A stretch of DNA of 64,000 nucleotides from Orychophragmus violaceus (lineage: Eukaryota; Streptophyta; Magnoliopsida; Brassicales; Brassicaceae): assembly GCA_030180135.1 (NCBI GenBank), contig CM058230.1, forward strand, positions 19,345,082-19,409,081, read 5' to 3'. The notes beneath the pieces were generated by a model that worked only from the letters and a program-made list of their open reading frames with translations, had not been told where the DNA came from and did no database searches. This document shows positions 43,804-56,034 of this stretch, in pieces; position 1 is the stretch's first letter; every line of letters starts with the position of its first letter. A program made the translations under genes and the position numbers.

Positions 43804-44888
43804 AGAAAGGAAAAAGGTTTAGTTATGATGTTCAAGAAATGAGAAGTCTTAACTATTAAGAAAACTCGCACTATATTCAAAACAATGTTTCCTCAGATGA
43901 ATATAATGATCCAAGACCCATATTTCATTAAACTTGAGTGAGCCACTAGCTATCACCCAAATTTTAGCTATCTAGGTAAGCAACAACTTTGCTAGTTATA
44001 TCTAATATAACTCTTGGTTGTGGATTGACATCTTATGTCCAATCCACCTGATGTCTCTGAGCCCAAAACGATTTTGATGGCACAGTCAAGTAAACCAATC
44101 TCTTAAGTCATGTAATTGTTGATGTCTTGCACTGTAAGTCCATCAACACGATTACCTCCTGTCTTACTCATGTAATTGTGGACATCTCGCACTGCAAGTC
44201 TATCGCACAATGAAAAGAGTCTTGACAGTTGACAAGATTGGAAAGACATCAAGTATCACTTGATATTTGGTTGAGGAACGGAACCATTTAAAACGTTCAG
44301 TTTTATTATGTTTTAATTCTTCTAATTAATTGATTTATCTTGCTTTGGTTCTGTGATTTCAGGTTCCATAACCTAAACCATCGAATCTGATGTCGACCGA
44401 CACTACTTTAGTGTCGATCGATGCAGAATAACCAAAAACAATCTGCGATAACCGATCAATCCAATTGATCCGGTTTTGAGTACCGGTCAGTGTCGATCGA
44501 CGCTACATTAGCATCGGTCGACATCAACCTTATCAAACCAATCGCAATTAAACCATCCTTAGTGTTTAACCATTATCAACCAAGCTCGATAACTGGTCCA
44601 ATCCAATTGAACCGATTCATCAATCTCGCGAGGTCTGTGTCGACCGACACAACTCTTGTGTCGATCGACACTAGGCGAAAACTAATTTTTGTTCGGGTTA
44701 TCCTTCTGTGTCGACCGACACCAGATTGGTGTCGATCGACACAGGGCGATAAACCCTAATCGTTTTTCAAGCAAAAAACCCTAAACTAGATTTTCATAAA
44801 AACGAATTTTAGCATGTTTGTATCAACTATACAGAGATCCAGATTCAACCAATCTAATCAACATGCTACAGATTCAATGGAACCCTAA
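43804..44888 (-). other. Copia C 5' leader
   Basis: About 1.1 kb, noncoding. It shares segments with the leaders of A, D and E near gag (ATAACTCTTGGTTGTG) and with B (GTCATGTAATTGTTGATGTC). A cluster of GTGTCGACCGACAC and GTGTCGATCGACAC pairs lies at 44390-44750. Confidence 0.7.
44390..44750. repeat. Paired TCGACCGA/TCGATCGA palindromes, copia C leader
   Basis: About four pairs (44390-44425, 44488-44525, 44635-44675, 44705-44748). Each pair joins one TCGACCGA-type and one TCGATCGA-type palindrome about 10-15 bases apart, like the B leader array. Confidence 0.8.
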
Positions 44889-44901
44889 GGCTCTGATACC
44901 A
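44889..44901 (-). other. Copia C primer binding site
   Basis: TGGTATCAGAGCC on the minus strand, one base inside the LTR; initiator tRNA-Met type. Confidence 0.95.
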
Positions 44902-44902
44902 C

Positions 44903-45582
44903 TGAAGGAGTTTCTAGCAGTTCTAATCAGGATTAGCAACCCTAGGTATAAATTCCAAGCCTAGGATCTAAGGTTCATATAATTGAATCTGCCAGATCTC
45001 GAGATTACCTGGTGATTTGCAGCGGAAGATTTGCAGATAATCGAGATCTAGAGCGCCTCAAATGCTGCGCCTCTACTGGTATCCACACGCACACAAACTG
45101 AACAGAAGGGATGCTAGTGCCTTTTGAGATCAGATCTCTCGAGAGGTTTTTCTTACTTTTCTGGTGGCTGTGAATTAAGTTAAGTTTGAGTTTAGGTCGA
45201 CCATATATCTTATATATGTCGACTTAAACCAGGACGGAATTAACCAACGATTAAACCGAATTAATCTGGTAATCCGCGAGTTGTGTCGACCGACACACTC
45301 TTTGTGTCGATCGACACTTCCCCAGAATATTGATATCGAATGCATATCAAATATGCATTCACTAGATCATTACATTAATGATCAACCTCGTCTTTAACGT
45401 CTAGTTTGCTTAGGTGTGTGACCCTGTAGGATCATATAACACTAGCAATGAGTTCTCAACTCATTGATCATAAGTGGCTTCTAGCAAAGCGGTATGACTA
45501 CCTAGTGTCATGTGATTGTCTCATCTCGACAATACGACTTTCACTTAGAGTAAGTACAATAGATTTCAGGACATTCCCAACA
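44903..45582 (-). repeat. Copia C 5' LTR
   Basis: 680-bp partner of 38342-39021. Core-promoter dyad at 45190-45229, palindrome pair at 45283-45318. Confidence 0.94.
45190..45229 (-). promoter_or_regulatory. TATA-centred dyad, copia C 5' LTR
   Basis: GTTTAGGTCGAC and GTCGACTTAAAC enclose CATATATCTTATATATG, giving a near-perfect inverted repeat of about 40 bases with TATATA in both orientations. Confidence 0.55.
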
Positions 45583-45587
45583 TCCAT

Positions 45588-45710
45588 ATGTATCAATACA
45601 GTTTCTAAATTCATGATTGAATTCTGTGGAATCCTGAATCATGTTTGAGTTATGAGAGAAGCTACCCATTTGCCTTATATCTCCCTCTCTATGCTTCTTT
45701 GTTGGGTAAG
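45588..45710 (-). pseudogene. LINE-2 ORF1, N-terminal remnant
   Basis: Continuation of the interrupted LINE after copia C and its TSD. It may hold the ORF1 start (MGSFSHNSNMIQDSTEF near 45670). Cut off at 45711 by the Athila LTR. Too short for a domain call. Confidence 0.5.
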
Positions 45711-46539
45711 TGATAGGTTAAGAATTATCCCTATTCTACTGCAAGTGCACAGTTATGCGATTGTAGTATTTCAGGGTATCGAATCCACAAGGACTCACGG
45801 TCACACGATATATTATATGTTGTCAAGTTATGCTAAATCAAATCTCAAGAAAGAAGTAAACGAAAGCAAGTAAACAAGAAGGTGTTTTCGATAGGACAAA
45901 GGCACCAGACTTAAGAAGTTCTCGGGAATTATGCTATGCTAGATACTTAACTAACCGGATTCAGATTAAACACAGGTTCAAGAACTAGAAACACAATGCT
46001 AAATAATCCAACTCTCACTGAGATTATTTCTATATCTAGCAACCTAGCGATCCAAATCTCTTTGTGATCCTAGAGTTCTAAACAAGCATTAAGAACATGT
46101 TCTATCGGTTCACAATTTTCCTAAACCAAATCTCTTTTTATCTAGTCAAATTGCTCACACTAAGTTATTTCAGATTATAACTCACACTCTCGTGCTATTG
46201 TTAATTATCTCAGATCTAAACCCTAGGTGATCTGTCCAGAATTCAGTATTAAGCACAACTTAGGTGATGAACAAACATATAGTGAATCCTAATCAATCAG
46301 TTATCAAACAAGCATAAAACCTTTGTGAGTATTCCTAAATCTAACTAGGTTACTACTCAGACATATTATAAGAATAACAACACATCATGAATAGAAAATC
46401 AGAAACTGAATAGATAAAAGTAAAGGGGTTCGAAATTCTTCTCTCAAGGGTTACAAGTAGCAAGAACCAGCCCCAACTCAAAATCTCTAAATCTCCAAAG
46501 CAAGAACAAAGTAAGAACAAGATAAAAGGTAGAATGAGT
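45711..46539 (-). repeat. Athila-type LTR fragment
   Basis: Same orientation as 2022-3186 and matching it from tgataggtta through about 820 bases, with scattered differences. It stops near 46535-46540 where unrelated sequence starts; no PPT or PBS. The rest of this element is missing. Confidence 0.85.
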
Positions 46540-47639
46540 CTGATGTAGCCCCGGAGCGGAAGCTTGAGCGATAGATTGATGGAGGACAAGCACTGGCTTA
46601 AAAGCTCTCTTACTTGACCGAGATGGATGGAATGGATGAATGAAATGATTGACTCTCTCAAACGGTGGGTTTGATTGACTCTCTCAATCGATGGTGAACT
46701 AGTTCTGCTTGAGTCACACAAGCAAACCTAATCCAATAATCCTTGGAAACAATTGAATCACTCAAATGAATCCTAAGACAAAAGATCTTAACAAAGACAC
46801 TCTTTGAAAGAAACTGAATAATACTTTGATTGAAAGGTTGAAAGGTGATTTACAAATGAACAATACAATGAGACTTTATATGACTTAAGACTAACGGTCA
46901 TATTGACCTTGAACAAGAAATCGCTATTTTAAAGGAAACTAGCCGTTAGGCCGATTTTGGCAAGGATCCATGCTCTTGATTGTTCCTTTGTATCTGGATG
47001 GTTTCAAGGGATAAGTGAGGATCTCTGGAACATCTTTATTGGCATAGAAGTCGCAGCTTTTATTCTTGGAAAGAATCCGTTGGTGTTTGATCTCTTTCTT
47101 CTCCAAAAATGGTAAGTATGACTTCTTGAAGTTATGGAGAATCTTGTGTGGTTTTGTGCAGCTGAGGACGTCTGGTCTTGATGGAAAGGAGCTCAAAATA
47201 CTGTAGTTTTGATAGGTAAACGTTTGGTTCTGAATTGACCTTCCAAATGTGAATGCTTCCATATATGGCAAGTCTGCTGAGCTAGTGCCGATGCTACTTC
47301 CTGAGCTAGCTGCGATGCTACATATGGTTAGCTCCTTTTCGGTATCGTCTTCTTGTGTCATCTTTTGGGGATGACTCTTCTTAGTGGCGTGCTGATGATG
47401 AGCTGAGCTAGATGTCTGGACCTTGGTCTTGAGCTAAGATAAGCTCATAAGTCTTGTTAGATCTTCTCGGCTCCATAATCTCTTCTCCATGTGTTATGAT
47501 TCCTCCTGGGTCATATGTCTTCTTAGGATTGATTGTTGGATGTATAACCAATCCTATGCCTTGTATTGGATCAGAACTCATTGTGGCTTTGATTTCTCTA
47601 AGTCTCCTTGCGCTGCTTGACGTAGTGGTTGAGTCAGTG
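46540..47639 (-). pseudogene. Gypsy-type element: downstream part of gag/linker region and possible LTR
   Basis: The minus strand continues from 62764 across copia D: ARRLREIKATMSSDPIQGIG, LVIHPTINPKKTYDPGGII near 47600-47480, then an open piece (47361-46939) with KKSYLPFLEKKEIKHQ and ILTYPLKPSRYKGTIKS, with no recognised enzyme domain. The left 400 bases (46540 on, tgatgtagccccgg) are noncoding and could be an LTR end, but a partner copy is not in the window. No protease, RT or integrase was seen. Confidence 0.45.
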
Positions 47640-47644
47640 ATTGA

Positions 47645-48280
47645 TGAAGGATGTTTTGGTTGTTAATCCTGATTCAGTTCTTCAGATTAAACAGTCCTAA
47701 ACATACGGATCTAGGTTCTCTTGAATAGAAACAATAAGATCTCACCTTTTACCTGTTTATGCAGCGGAAAGAGAGAACAGGTCAGAGATCAGAGAGCCAC
47801 CAAGTGATAACTCCTCCAGAGGTTCACACACGCACACCGTCAGGAAGAGAGGCTGCTAGACCAAGCTGTGGGAGGCGCAGAGAGAGAGAGGAAAATCGCA
47901 GGGGGCTAGGGTTAGGAGGAAAAATCAGACTTAAGTTTTAATTATAAAACTTGTCTATTTCCTTTTGGGCTTTTGGGCCCAAATACCAATCTGATTAAAT
48001 CCCTTGGATTTAATCAGACCCATTAATCTCTCTCTAAGTACGACAAATGCTTGGCACTTTTACCGTACTTCTGCTAAGCCGTTCCAACACTTTTCCTGTT
48101 AGCTTAGGCGTGTGACCCATATGGGATCATATAATAAAGGCAATAAGTCCAAGACTTATAGATCATGAGTGGACTCTAGCAAGCCATCATGACCCCCAGT
48201 ATTATATGACTTATGTCTGATCATTGACATACTCTTACTTTCTAGAGACAGTACCGAGATTACTGGACACAATTCCAACA
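47645..48280 (-). repeat. Copia D 3' LTR
   Basis: tgaaggatgt to aattccaaca. Shares its U3 half with A and E but lacks the TCGATCGA sites; a 29-bp inverted repeat (47990-48018) stands at that place. Core dyad at 47928-47955. Confidence 0.94.
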
Positions 48281-49130
48281 ATCTCCCACTTGTACTGGAA
48301 TCTCTGTATTCATAATCCTTTTGTCTCAATATCTCGATTAGTCATAAGGCAAGATTAGTGTCATCCTTATAAAGCCTAATCTTGTTCATCGGACTCTGAT
48401 TCGATACTGACAATCCAAACGACTCGGGACAGTCCGTTTGAGCATGGCCATGCATTTTCCAGTATTCAAATCTCCGATTGGCCTAGAGATATTCACTCCA
48501 TTTATATTGGAGGGACAAATCCCGTCTTGTTCCATCACTGTAAACTACTCATTTCATAATGTACCCAAACAAGGTCCTTATAACTATCGCAGAACGACAG
48601 CGTTAGACAATGATCAAAGTGCATCAGTCCATGTGCAGTCACATGCATGCGAACTCAGGTCTAAGGACTATACTCTATAGTCGTAGTGAGAATCTCTTAT
48701 GACACAGATATAAATATCCTGAAGAGTTCTCATAAGCGGGTCATGTCCGGTCGTATGTTCCCAACATACACCTATGTACTGACTTTGATGCCGCGCATCT
48801 ATGACACACTGAGACTTTGTCATACGTCACATACCAATTCAGTCTCTCACGGTTGTTGGTGTTCCAATTTCAACAACCTTCGACTAGGGACAGGATGATA
48901 TAATCCATCTATCAAATATAGGGTCTCATGATCAAGCTAAATGACTTTGATGACTCAAGATCAAGTCACTTACTTCGATGACCTATAAAATGGTTTATAT
49001 CACTTTGGAACGATTATTTCATCACAGTTAAAATAATCTTGAAATAATAATTTCATTAAACATAAGAATGTTTTACAAGAACATATCAAATAACTAAATA
49101 AAAGCCCTCAAACTCCCACTCAAATTTAGA
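48281..49130 (-). other. Copia D PPT and 3' noncoding region
   Basis: PPT AAGTGGGAGAT at 48281-48291 (minus), then about 840 noncoding bases nearly identical to those of copia A and E. Confidence 0.75.
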
Positions 49131-49395
49131 TTACATTTCAATGTCTCTAATGCCTACAGCTTCAGTCAGAAACTCGAGCTTAGGCCTTGGGAGTGGCTTT
49201 GTCAACGGATCAGCGACGTTATCATCTGTCTGAACTCGGCTGATCTTGACTTCCTTTCTATTAATGATGTCACGTATCAAGTGAAATCTTCTTAGAACAT
49301 GCTTGGATTTCTGGTGTGATCTTGGTTCCTTTGCCTGAGCAATAGCACCATTGTTATCACAAAACAGTGCCAGAGGCTCAGCCGCATCTGGTATC
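49131..49395 (-). pseudogene. Copia D polyprotein, C-terminal end (RNase H)
   Basis: Encodes FCDNNGAIAQAKEPRSHQKS and the VADPLTKPLPRP end with the final TAA at 49131. It is separated from the rest (56712-60424) by copia E, which entered at the codons after ELGVI. Open throughout. Confidence 0.9.
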
Positions 49396-50067
49396 TGAAG
49401 GAATGTTTAGTCAATCCTGATTCAATTCTCTGATTCAGATTAACCTAAACATGCTGATCTAGGTTCTCTTGAATAGAAACAATGATAGATCTCACCTTAT
49501 ACCTGTTTGCAGCGGAAAGAGATGGTATGTCAGAGATCAGAGAGCCACCGAGAGATAACTCCTCCAGAGGTTCACACACGCACACCGAGCAGGAAGAGGC
49601 TGCTAGACCAGGAGGAAATCGGCGCAGAAAGAGAGAGGAGGCTCGCGGCTAGGGCTTCTGTTTCGACCTGAACTCGTCTTAAGTTTATTAAAACTCGTTC
49701 AGTTCGTTTTGGGCCATTTGGCCCAAAGGCCAATTAACTCCGAGGCGTTCGCGCACTGTGTCGATCGACACTCCTTGTGTATCGATCGACACACAGTGGC
49801 CAAACCCTTTTATTCTCTCTAAGTACAGTAAATGCCTAGCACTTTTACCGTACTTCTGCTAAAACCGTTCCTACACATTTTCCTGTTAGCTTAGGCGTGT
49901 GACCCATATGGGATCATATAATAGAGGCAATAAGTCCAAGACTTATAGATCATGAGCGGACTCTAGCAAGCCATCATGACCCCCAGTATTATATGACTTA
50001 TGTCTGATCATTGACATACTCTTACTTTCTAGAGACAGTACCGAGATTACTGGACACAATTCCAACA
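49396..50067 (-). repeat. Copia E 3' LTR
   Basis: tgaaggaatg to aattccaaca. It contains CACTGTGTCGATCGACAC and its near-inverse at 49755-49798 and the hairpin seen in A with one mismatch. Confidence 0.94.
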
Positions 50068-50934
50068 ATCTCCCACTTGTACTGGAATCTCTGTATTCAT
50101 AATCCTTTTGTCACAATATCTCGATTAGTCATAAGGCAAGATTGGTGTCATCCTTATAAAGCCTAATCTTGTTCATCGGACTCTGATTCGATACTGACAA
50201 TCCAAACGACTCGGGACAGTCCGTTTGAGCATGGCCATGCATTTTCCAGTATTCAAATCTACGATTGGCCTAGAGATATTCACTCCATTTATATTGGAGG
50301 GACAAATCCCGTCTTGTTCCATCACTGTAAACTACTCATTTCACAATGTACCCAAACAAGGTCCTTATAACTATCGCAGAACGATAGCGTTAGACAATGA
50401 TCAAAGTGCATCAGTCCATGTGCAGTCACATGCATGCGAACTCAGGTCTAAGGACTATACTCTATAGTCGTAGTAAGAATCTCTTATGACACAGATATAA
50501 ATATCCTGAAGAGTTCTTATAAGCGGGTCTTGTCCGGTCGTATGTTCCCAAACATACACCTATGTACTGACTTTGATGCCGCGCATCTATGACACACTGA
50601 GACTTTGTCATAAGTCACGTACCAATCCAGACTCACACGGTTGTTGGTGTTCCAATTTCAACAACCTTCGACTAGGGACAGGATGATATACAACATCTAT
50701 CAAATATAGGGTCTCATGATCAAGCTAAATGACTTCGATGACTCAAGATCAAGTCATTTACTTCGATGACCTATAAAATGGTTTATATCACTTTGGAACG
50801 ATTATTTCATCACAGTTAAAATAATCTTGAAATAATAATTTCATTAAAACATCTTAAATGTTATTTCAAGAACATATCCAATAACTAAATAAAGCCCTTT
50901 AATAACTCCCACTGAAATTAAGACTACATCTTAA
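50068..50934 (-). other. Copia E PPT and 3' noncoding region
   Basis: PPT at 50068-50078 (minus). The following ~830 bases are nearly identical to copia D 48292-49110. Similarity to A/D falls off sharply after about 50900, where the B-like decayed pol starts. Confidence 0.75.
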
Positions 50935-53900
50935 TTTCACTTATCCTACAGCAACAGTCCGCGACTCGTGCTTAGGCCTAAGGAGTGGCTTCGTTAATAG
51001 ATTAGCAACGTTCTCATTCGTTGAAACTTGCTGATCTACTTAACATCTCTGTTATTTATCTCAAGGTGTTTGGACCTCTGATGTGCAGCTAGTCTCATCT
51101 ATGCTGGGAATCACATCAAGTTCAGTGATGAACTCTTCTTTCCAAACAACCTCTTTCGCCGCTTCCCAAGCTGCGAAAGATTCAGCTTAAGTCATGGAGT
51201 CAGCAACAGTGCCGTGCACCGCCAGACAAACACAAGATATAACCGGACTGTGACCGGAAATCATCTTTGTCTGTTGGAAACTTGCCTTTCAGACTCTATC
51301 GACTTATAGCACCTCACTTTCTCCGTAAATCAAGAACTTATCCTTAGTATTCCTCAAATACTTTAGGACATACTTTAGGAAACTTGATTCTTTGCTGGAT
51401 TTGACTGGTCTTTATTTGTCTTGCTTAACATTAAAGCAACATCAAACAAGTATGTTTCATGGCATACATGATAGATCCAATTGCCGACGCATATGGAATC
51501 TCATCCATGCATTTAAGCTCAGCAGTTATCGTAGGATACTGTATCTTGCTTAACTTAATGCCATGTGACATTGGCATAAAACCCTTCTTGGATTGCTCAA
51601 AACTTGTAGGACTTTGTCAATTTAAGAATCCTGACTTTGTCCTACCAGCTCTTTTGGATCTCTATCTTTAGATCCAAAATCAAAGAACTACGTGGCTTTA
51701 CCCATGTCAATCTTTAGAACCAACTCCCAAGCCAGTCCTTAACCGACTGCAGCATTGGGACGTCTTTTCGAGAATCAGTATGTCATCGACATACAATATG
51801 AGAAATGCAATATCGCTCCCACTAATCTATTAGTAAACACACAGTTCCGCTTCGTTCCTGTTCAAGTCAAAACCTTGACTACTTCAACAGAACGAAGATT
51901 CCAACTCCGATATGTTTGCTTCCATCCATGAATGGATCGATGAAGCTAACTTACATAAAATGTAATTTTTCGGAGTCTGGGCTCACTTTCGCTTCTTTGA
52001 ATTTCGCAGATTCGTCGCTTTCAATGATCATCAGATCATGCGAACTTTCAATGATTATCAGGTTCAACTAATGACGAGAAATCACTCTCGGATTAGTAAC
52101 TGATTCATTCATATCTGCGAACTTCAGGCTCCACAAGTGCAGATTTCAACGATTATCAGGTTCAACTAATGACAAGAAATCACTCTCGGATTAGTAACTG
52201 ATTCATTCATATCTGCGAACTTCAGGCTCCACAGGTGTAGATTCTACAGAAATCTGTAAATCCATCCGTTGCTCTCCCTCAATAGGTTGAGCAGCCTCCT
52301 GTATGTCTCGAATTTCTTCGAGTTATACTTTTACTCCCACTGTTCTTCTTGGAAAATAACTTCCCTTCTTAGAAAACAGATTGGACGTAAAAGTAACAAG
52401 CCTGAGTTTCTCTAGGACAACCAGCGAAGTAGCACAACTACAAATACTCAGTAAAGACAAATTTGGATCGATTCCAATCCACATTTACGTGGTGTCTTTC
52501 AACTGATATTGGTGGAACTATTTTAGCGTAAACTTAGATATTTCTAGAGCGTTATTCTTAAAATATCATGGAAGATTCGTGTGATTCATCTTTAATCATT
52601 TCTAATAAGATCTGATTCTTTCTCACAGAAACACCTTCAGGTTTTCAGGAGAAATGAGCTGTGAAACGATTTCACACTCATTCTGATGATCACATAATCA
52701 ATGACTTAAGTATTCCCACTCGTGATTTTAATCCAGAGTCTTAATACTTTTGTCATTTCAGATCCTATACTTCATTCTGGAACTCTTTCGACCATGTCAA
52801 AGAATTCCGACTTGTGTTTCATCAAATGAACACAGTCACACTCACTGAAGTAATCAGTAGAGACAATGAAGTACAGGAGATTTTCTCTGGCATTACTGCT
52901 CATTGGGCCACATACATGAGTATGTTCGAGGTCCAATAAGCCTTTGGGCCTTTCTCTAGCTCGGCTAAGATAGGCCCTTTACCTTTTGGTCTAGTAAACA
53001 GAATTCAAGTCTCATAAGATATTTTATCAAATGAGCCCAACAGTCCATGACTATGGGATTTCTGAATCCGACTTACTCTATGTGACCAAGACTTTATGCC
53101 AAGAAAAATCAGGTTTAATTCATCAGATTTAAACCAATTCGGTATTTATGTTACATTTAGGCACTCTTTGGTTTAAGATATAAAACCCATTCCATGAATA
53201 GGGTGCTACAATTAATATTTCATTAAGATCAAAAGAACAAAACTTGTCTTTTATCAAAATGAAAAACATTCAAATTCTTACAAGAAAATGAAAGACAACT
53301 CTGCTTAAAGCAGGTACATTGTAGCAATTACTTAATACAAAACCAAGCCTCAAAGGGATCTATGAGTGAAAAACCCTATGGCTGAGGCAGCATCCCAAGC
53401 TCCTTCCAGACATGTAGTTTCACTTGCCCTTCCTTCAACGTTCTACTGTTGCTTAGGCTCTGCATATTATCACAAATATCAGTGCCACAACCAGTATCCA
53501 ATACCTTTAAGGTAGAACTTGAAGTAATAACATGAATACCTGAGGAAGTAGTCGCATACATCGACTTTAACTCCTCATCATCTTCCATGAATTTAATGCA
53601 ATCTCTCTTCCAATGCCCTGTCTCCTTACAGTAGCAGCACTTACCAACGTAAGAGGTATCTGACTTGGGCTCAGAAGACACACGCTTGCCATGATTCAAA
53701 ATCTAGACAACTTTGTCTTCACCCTTGTCAGCATTAGGTTTAGTAAACCTACCCTTCTCGTTCATGAGATTGTACAGGGTACTCTTCACGTTTGGCTCAA
53801 CTGTCTTGAGCATATCATGCAGTTCAGTCAGCGTCTTCGTTAAGCCTTTCTTGATATAGTTCCTTTTGAACTTATCATAACTTGACGGCAGTGACTGTAG

Positions 53901-54386
53901 TATGATCTCAGTTGCCAATACTTGGCTAACTGGATAATCCAGTTTCCTCAGGTTATCAATGTAACCCATCATTTTACTGACATGAGGACTCACTGGATGA
54001 TCATTTGGTAGCTTGCAGCCAGTGAGAGACTTAATCAACTGGTATCTCTCCACCCTTATCTGCTCCTGAAATTTCAATTTCAGGCTGCTGATCATCTCTA
54101 TTGGCGACTCCATGTTCTCATATTGCTTCCGCAAGTCTGAGTCCACGGTAGCCAATATCAGACCACGCACATCTACCGCATCATTATAATGCTTATTCCA
54201 AGCATCATATACTGCATGAGAAGCATTGGACCCGATCCTCACGGGGAGAGCTCTCTCAAGGACATAGTCCTTTCTCTCCTGTCTGAGAACTAGCCTCAGG
54301 TTCCGCGACCAAGTCAAGAAATTTGATCCGTTCAGCTTGTCCATCTTAAGGACAGACCGGATCGAGAAAGTGTTTGTGCTAGTCAT
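50935..54386 (-). pseudogene. Copia E gag-pol, decayed, B-type
   Basis: gag starts at 54386 (MTSTNTFSIRSVLKMDKL) and is open to an in-frame TAG at 53700-53702, continuing in frame to the CCHC knuckle (CCYCKETGHWKRDC), protease start VLDTGCGTDIC and then a lost frame (53376). Its gag shares YENMESPIEMI, KSLTGC and AVYDAWNKHY with B rather than A. Downstream pol domains are only traces in mixed frames with many small deletions. It also contains the duplicated segment GATTATCAGGTTCAACTAAT at about 52050 and 52150. It cannot make an enzyme. Confidence 0.85.
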
Positions 54387-56021
54387 AACTAAAAATTAAG
54401 ATAAAAGGATTTTAGTTAATATGTTCAATATGATTAATCTCGTATTAAAATTAATATGATTAATCATGCATTATATTCAATAACATCAGTTACCCTCAAT
54501 AGAATATAATGATTCCAAGATCCACATATAACTAAGATTAAAGTGGGCCACTGGCCGTCACCCAACCTTAGCTTATATCGGTAAGCCCTATGTCGGCTAA
54601 TTATATCCGTGATATAACTCTTGGTTGTGAATCTGGGCCCGAGGCCCAATTCACTCTGATGTCTCAAGGCCCGGGACTCCCGATGGCCTAGTCAAGAAAA
54701 CCAGACTATACAGTCATGTAATCATTAATGTCTGGGACTCCCAATGACATTTATGAATCACAAACCGTCTTACCCACGCAAAAGCAGACACCCTCACACT
54801 GTAAGACCATGAATACAATTGAATGGGCTTCAACAGCTGACATAGCCTGGACAAGACATCCAACGCTTGATATTATTTGAGGTTCGTAGGTTTATTTTAA
54901 AATCTCATTCCCAAAATAGAAGATTACTATTTCGAGAAACTTTCCATTTTAGAAAACCTACTATTTTTGGAAACTTTCTAAAATTGGAAACTTTCTAAAA
55001 CCGGAAACTTTCTAACTTTAGAAATTTCTTAAAATCCGAATCATGCAAATCTAGAAACTTCTATAAATTAAGAAACTTTCTAATTTCAAAATATCGGAAA
55101 CTTTAATTTAAAATCGATTTATATTCTTTATAAAATAAATTTTAAATTAAATCTGAAGAAAGACTCAAATAATTGGCCCAATCGTTTTAACTTCTTGGCC
55201 CGAGGCCGAAGAATTGGTCTATGTCCGAGACATAACCCGATCGTCCAATTAGATGACATAACCGGTCTGGTTCATTAAAATTGGTCTAACCAAAATTAAT
55301 TACTACGACGACCACAATTGTCAACCGGTTATTTACTAAACCGGATTTTCTCAATTTATTTGGTCCAACCAAATCAAATTAGAAACTCCTGGTTTAGGCA
55401 CTAAATCCAATAATTCTTTCGACATTGGATTTCTTGTCCCGGTTTAACCAGACTTAATAAAATTATTAAATCTGTTTATTAAACCAGGACGAATTAATTT
55501 TAATCAAAATATTAAACCGAGCCTTAAACCAACCATGTCGATCGATGAACCAACCGTGTCGATCGATCCATCAACCGCATCGGTCGATGCTCTTAGCATC
55601 GATCCTGCATCGATCGTGCATCGATCCTGTATCGATCGATGCTCTCACGCATGCACGGAACCGAGCCAAAACCCTAACCGTGTCAATCGATGCACCAACC
55701 GCATCGGTCGATGCACCAACATCGAACCTGCATCGATCCTGCATCGATCGATGCTTTCACGCGTTAACAGGGTTAGCCGATAGACTGTATCGACCGATCC
55801 ATGCGATCGTATCGATCGATCCATGCGATCGCAGTCGATACTGACTTTTGAAAATCGCATTCTACCAAATCAATATAGCTTGGTTTCTGCGATTTTAAGT
55901 GTGTTTAGGTTTCAATTCCTTGTTGCTTAAGTGATTTCTCTTATCAGTAGTTGATTCAAAACACTTTTAAACAAGAAAAATAATCCTAAACTTGAATCTA
56001 AACAAGAAAAACCAGAACCTG
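54387..56021 (-). other. Copia E 5' leader
   Basis: Closely matches the A and D leaders: upstream ORF (54464-54667), GAAACTTTCTAA repeats (about 54930-55110), AACCGG-rich part and a TCGATCGA cluster (55535-55850). Confidence 0.75.
55535..55850. repeat. TCGATCGA palindrome cluster, copia E leader
   Basis: More than ten sites, including GTGTCGATCGAT, GCATCGGTCGATGC, GCATCGATCGATGC and GTATCGATCGATCC, in 315 bases. Confidence 0.8.
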
Positions 56022-56033
56022 GCTCTGATACCA
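56022..56033 (-). other. Copia E primer binding site
   Basis: TGGTATCAGAGC on the minus strand, one base inside the LTR. Confidence 0.95.
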
Positions 56034-56034
56034 C

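Larger units (their letters stand above)
38342..45582 (-). mobile_element. Copia C: Ty1/copia LTR retrotransposon with damaged polyprotein
   Basis: LTRs 38342-39021 and 44903-45582, each 680 bp, with about a dozen differences by eye, so it is older than A, B, D and E. Target duplication TCCAT (38337-38341, 45583-45587), PBS and PPT present. The polyprotein has a single internal stop and a terminal frameshift. Inserted in LINE-2 ORF1. Confidence 0.94.

Noticed and set aside
47645..50934. Tandem duplication of a copia 3' end
   Set aside because: The repeated 3' ends are explained by copia E nested in copia D, each with its own LTR pair and target duplication.
55535..55860. ORFs rich in SIDR/HRSC peptides
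   Set aside because: Same cause: palindrome cluster in the copia E leader read in several frames and on both strands.
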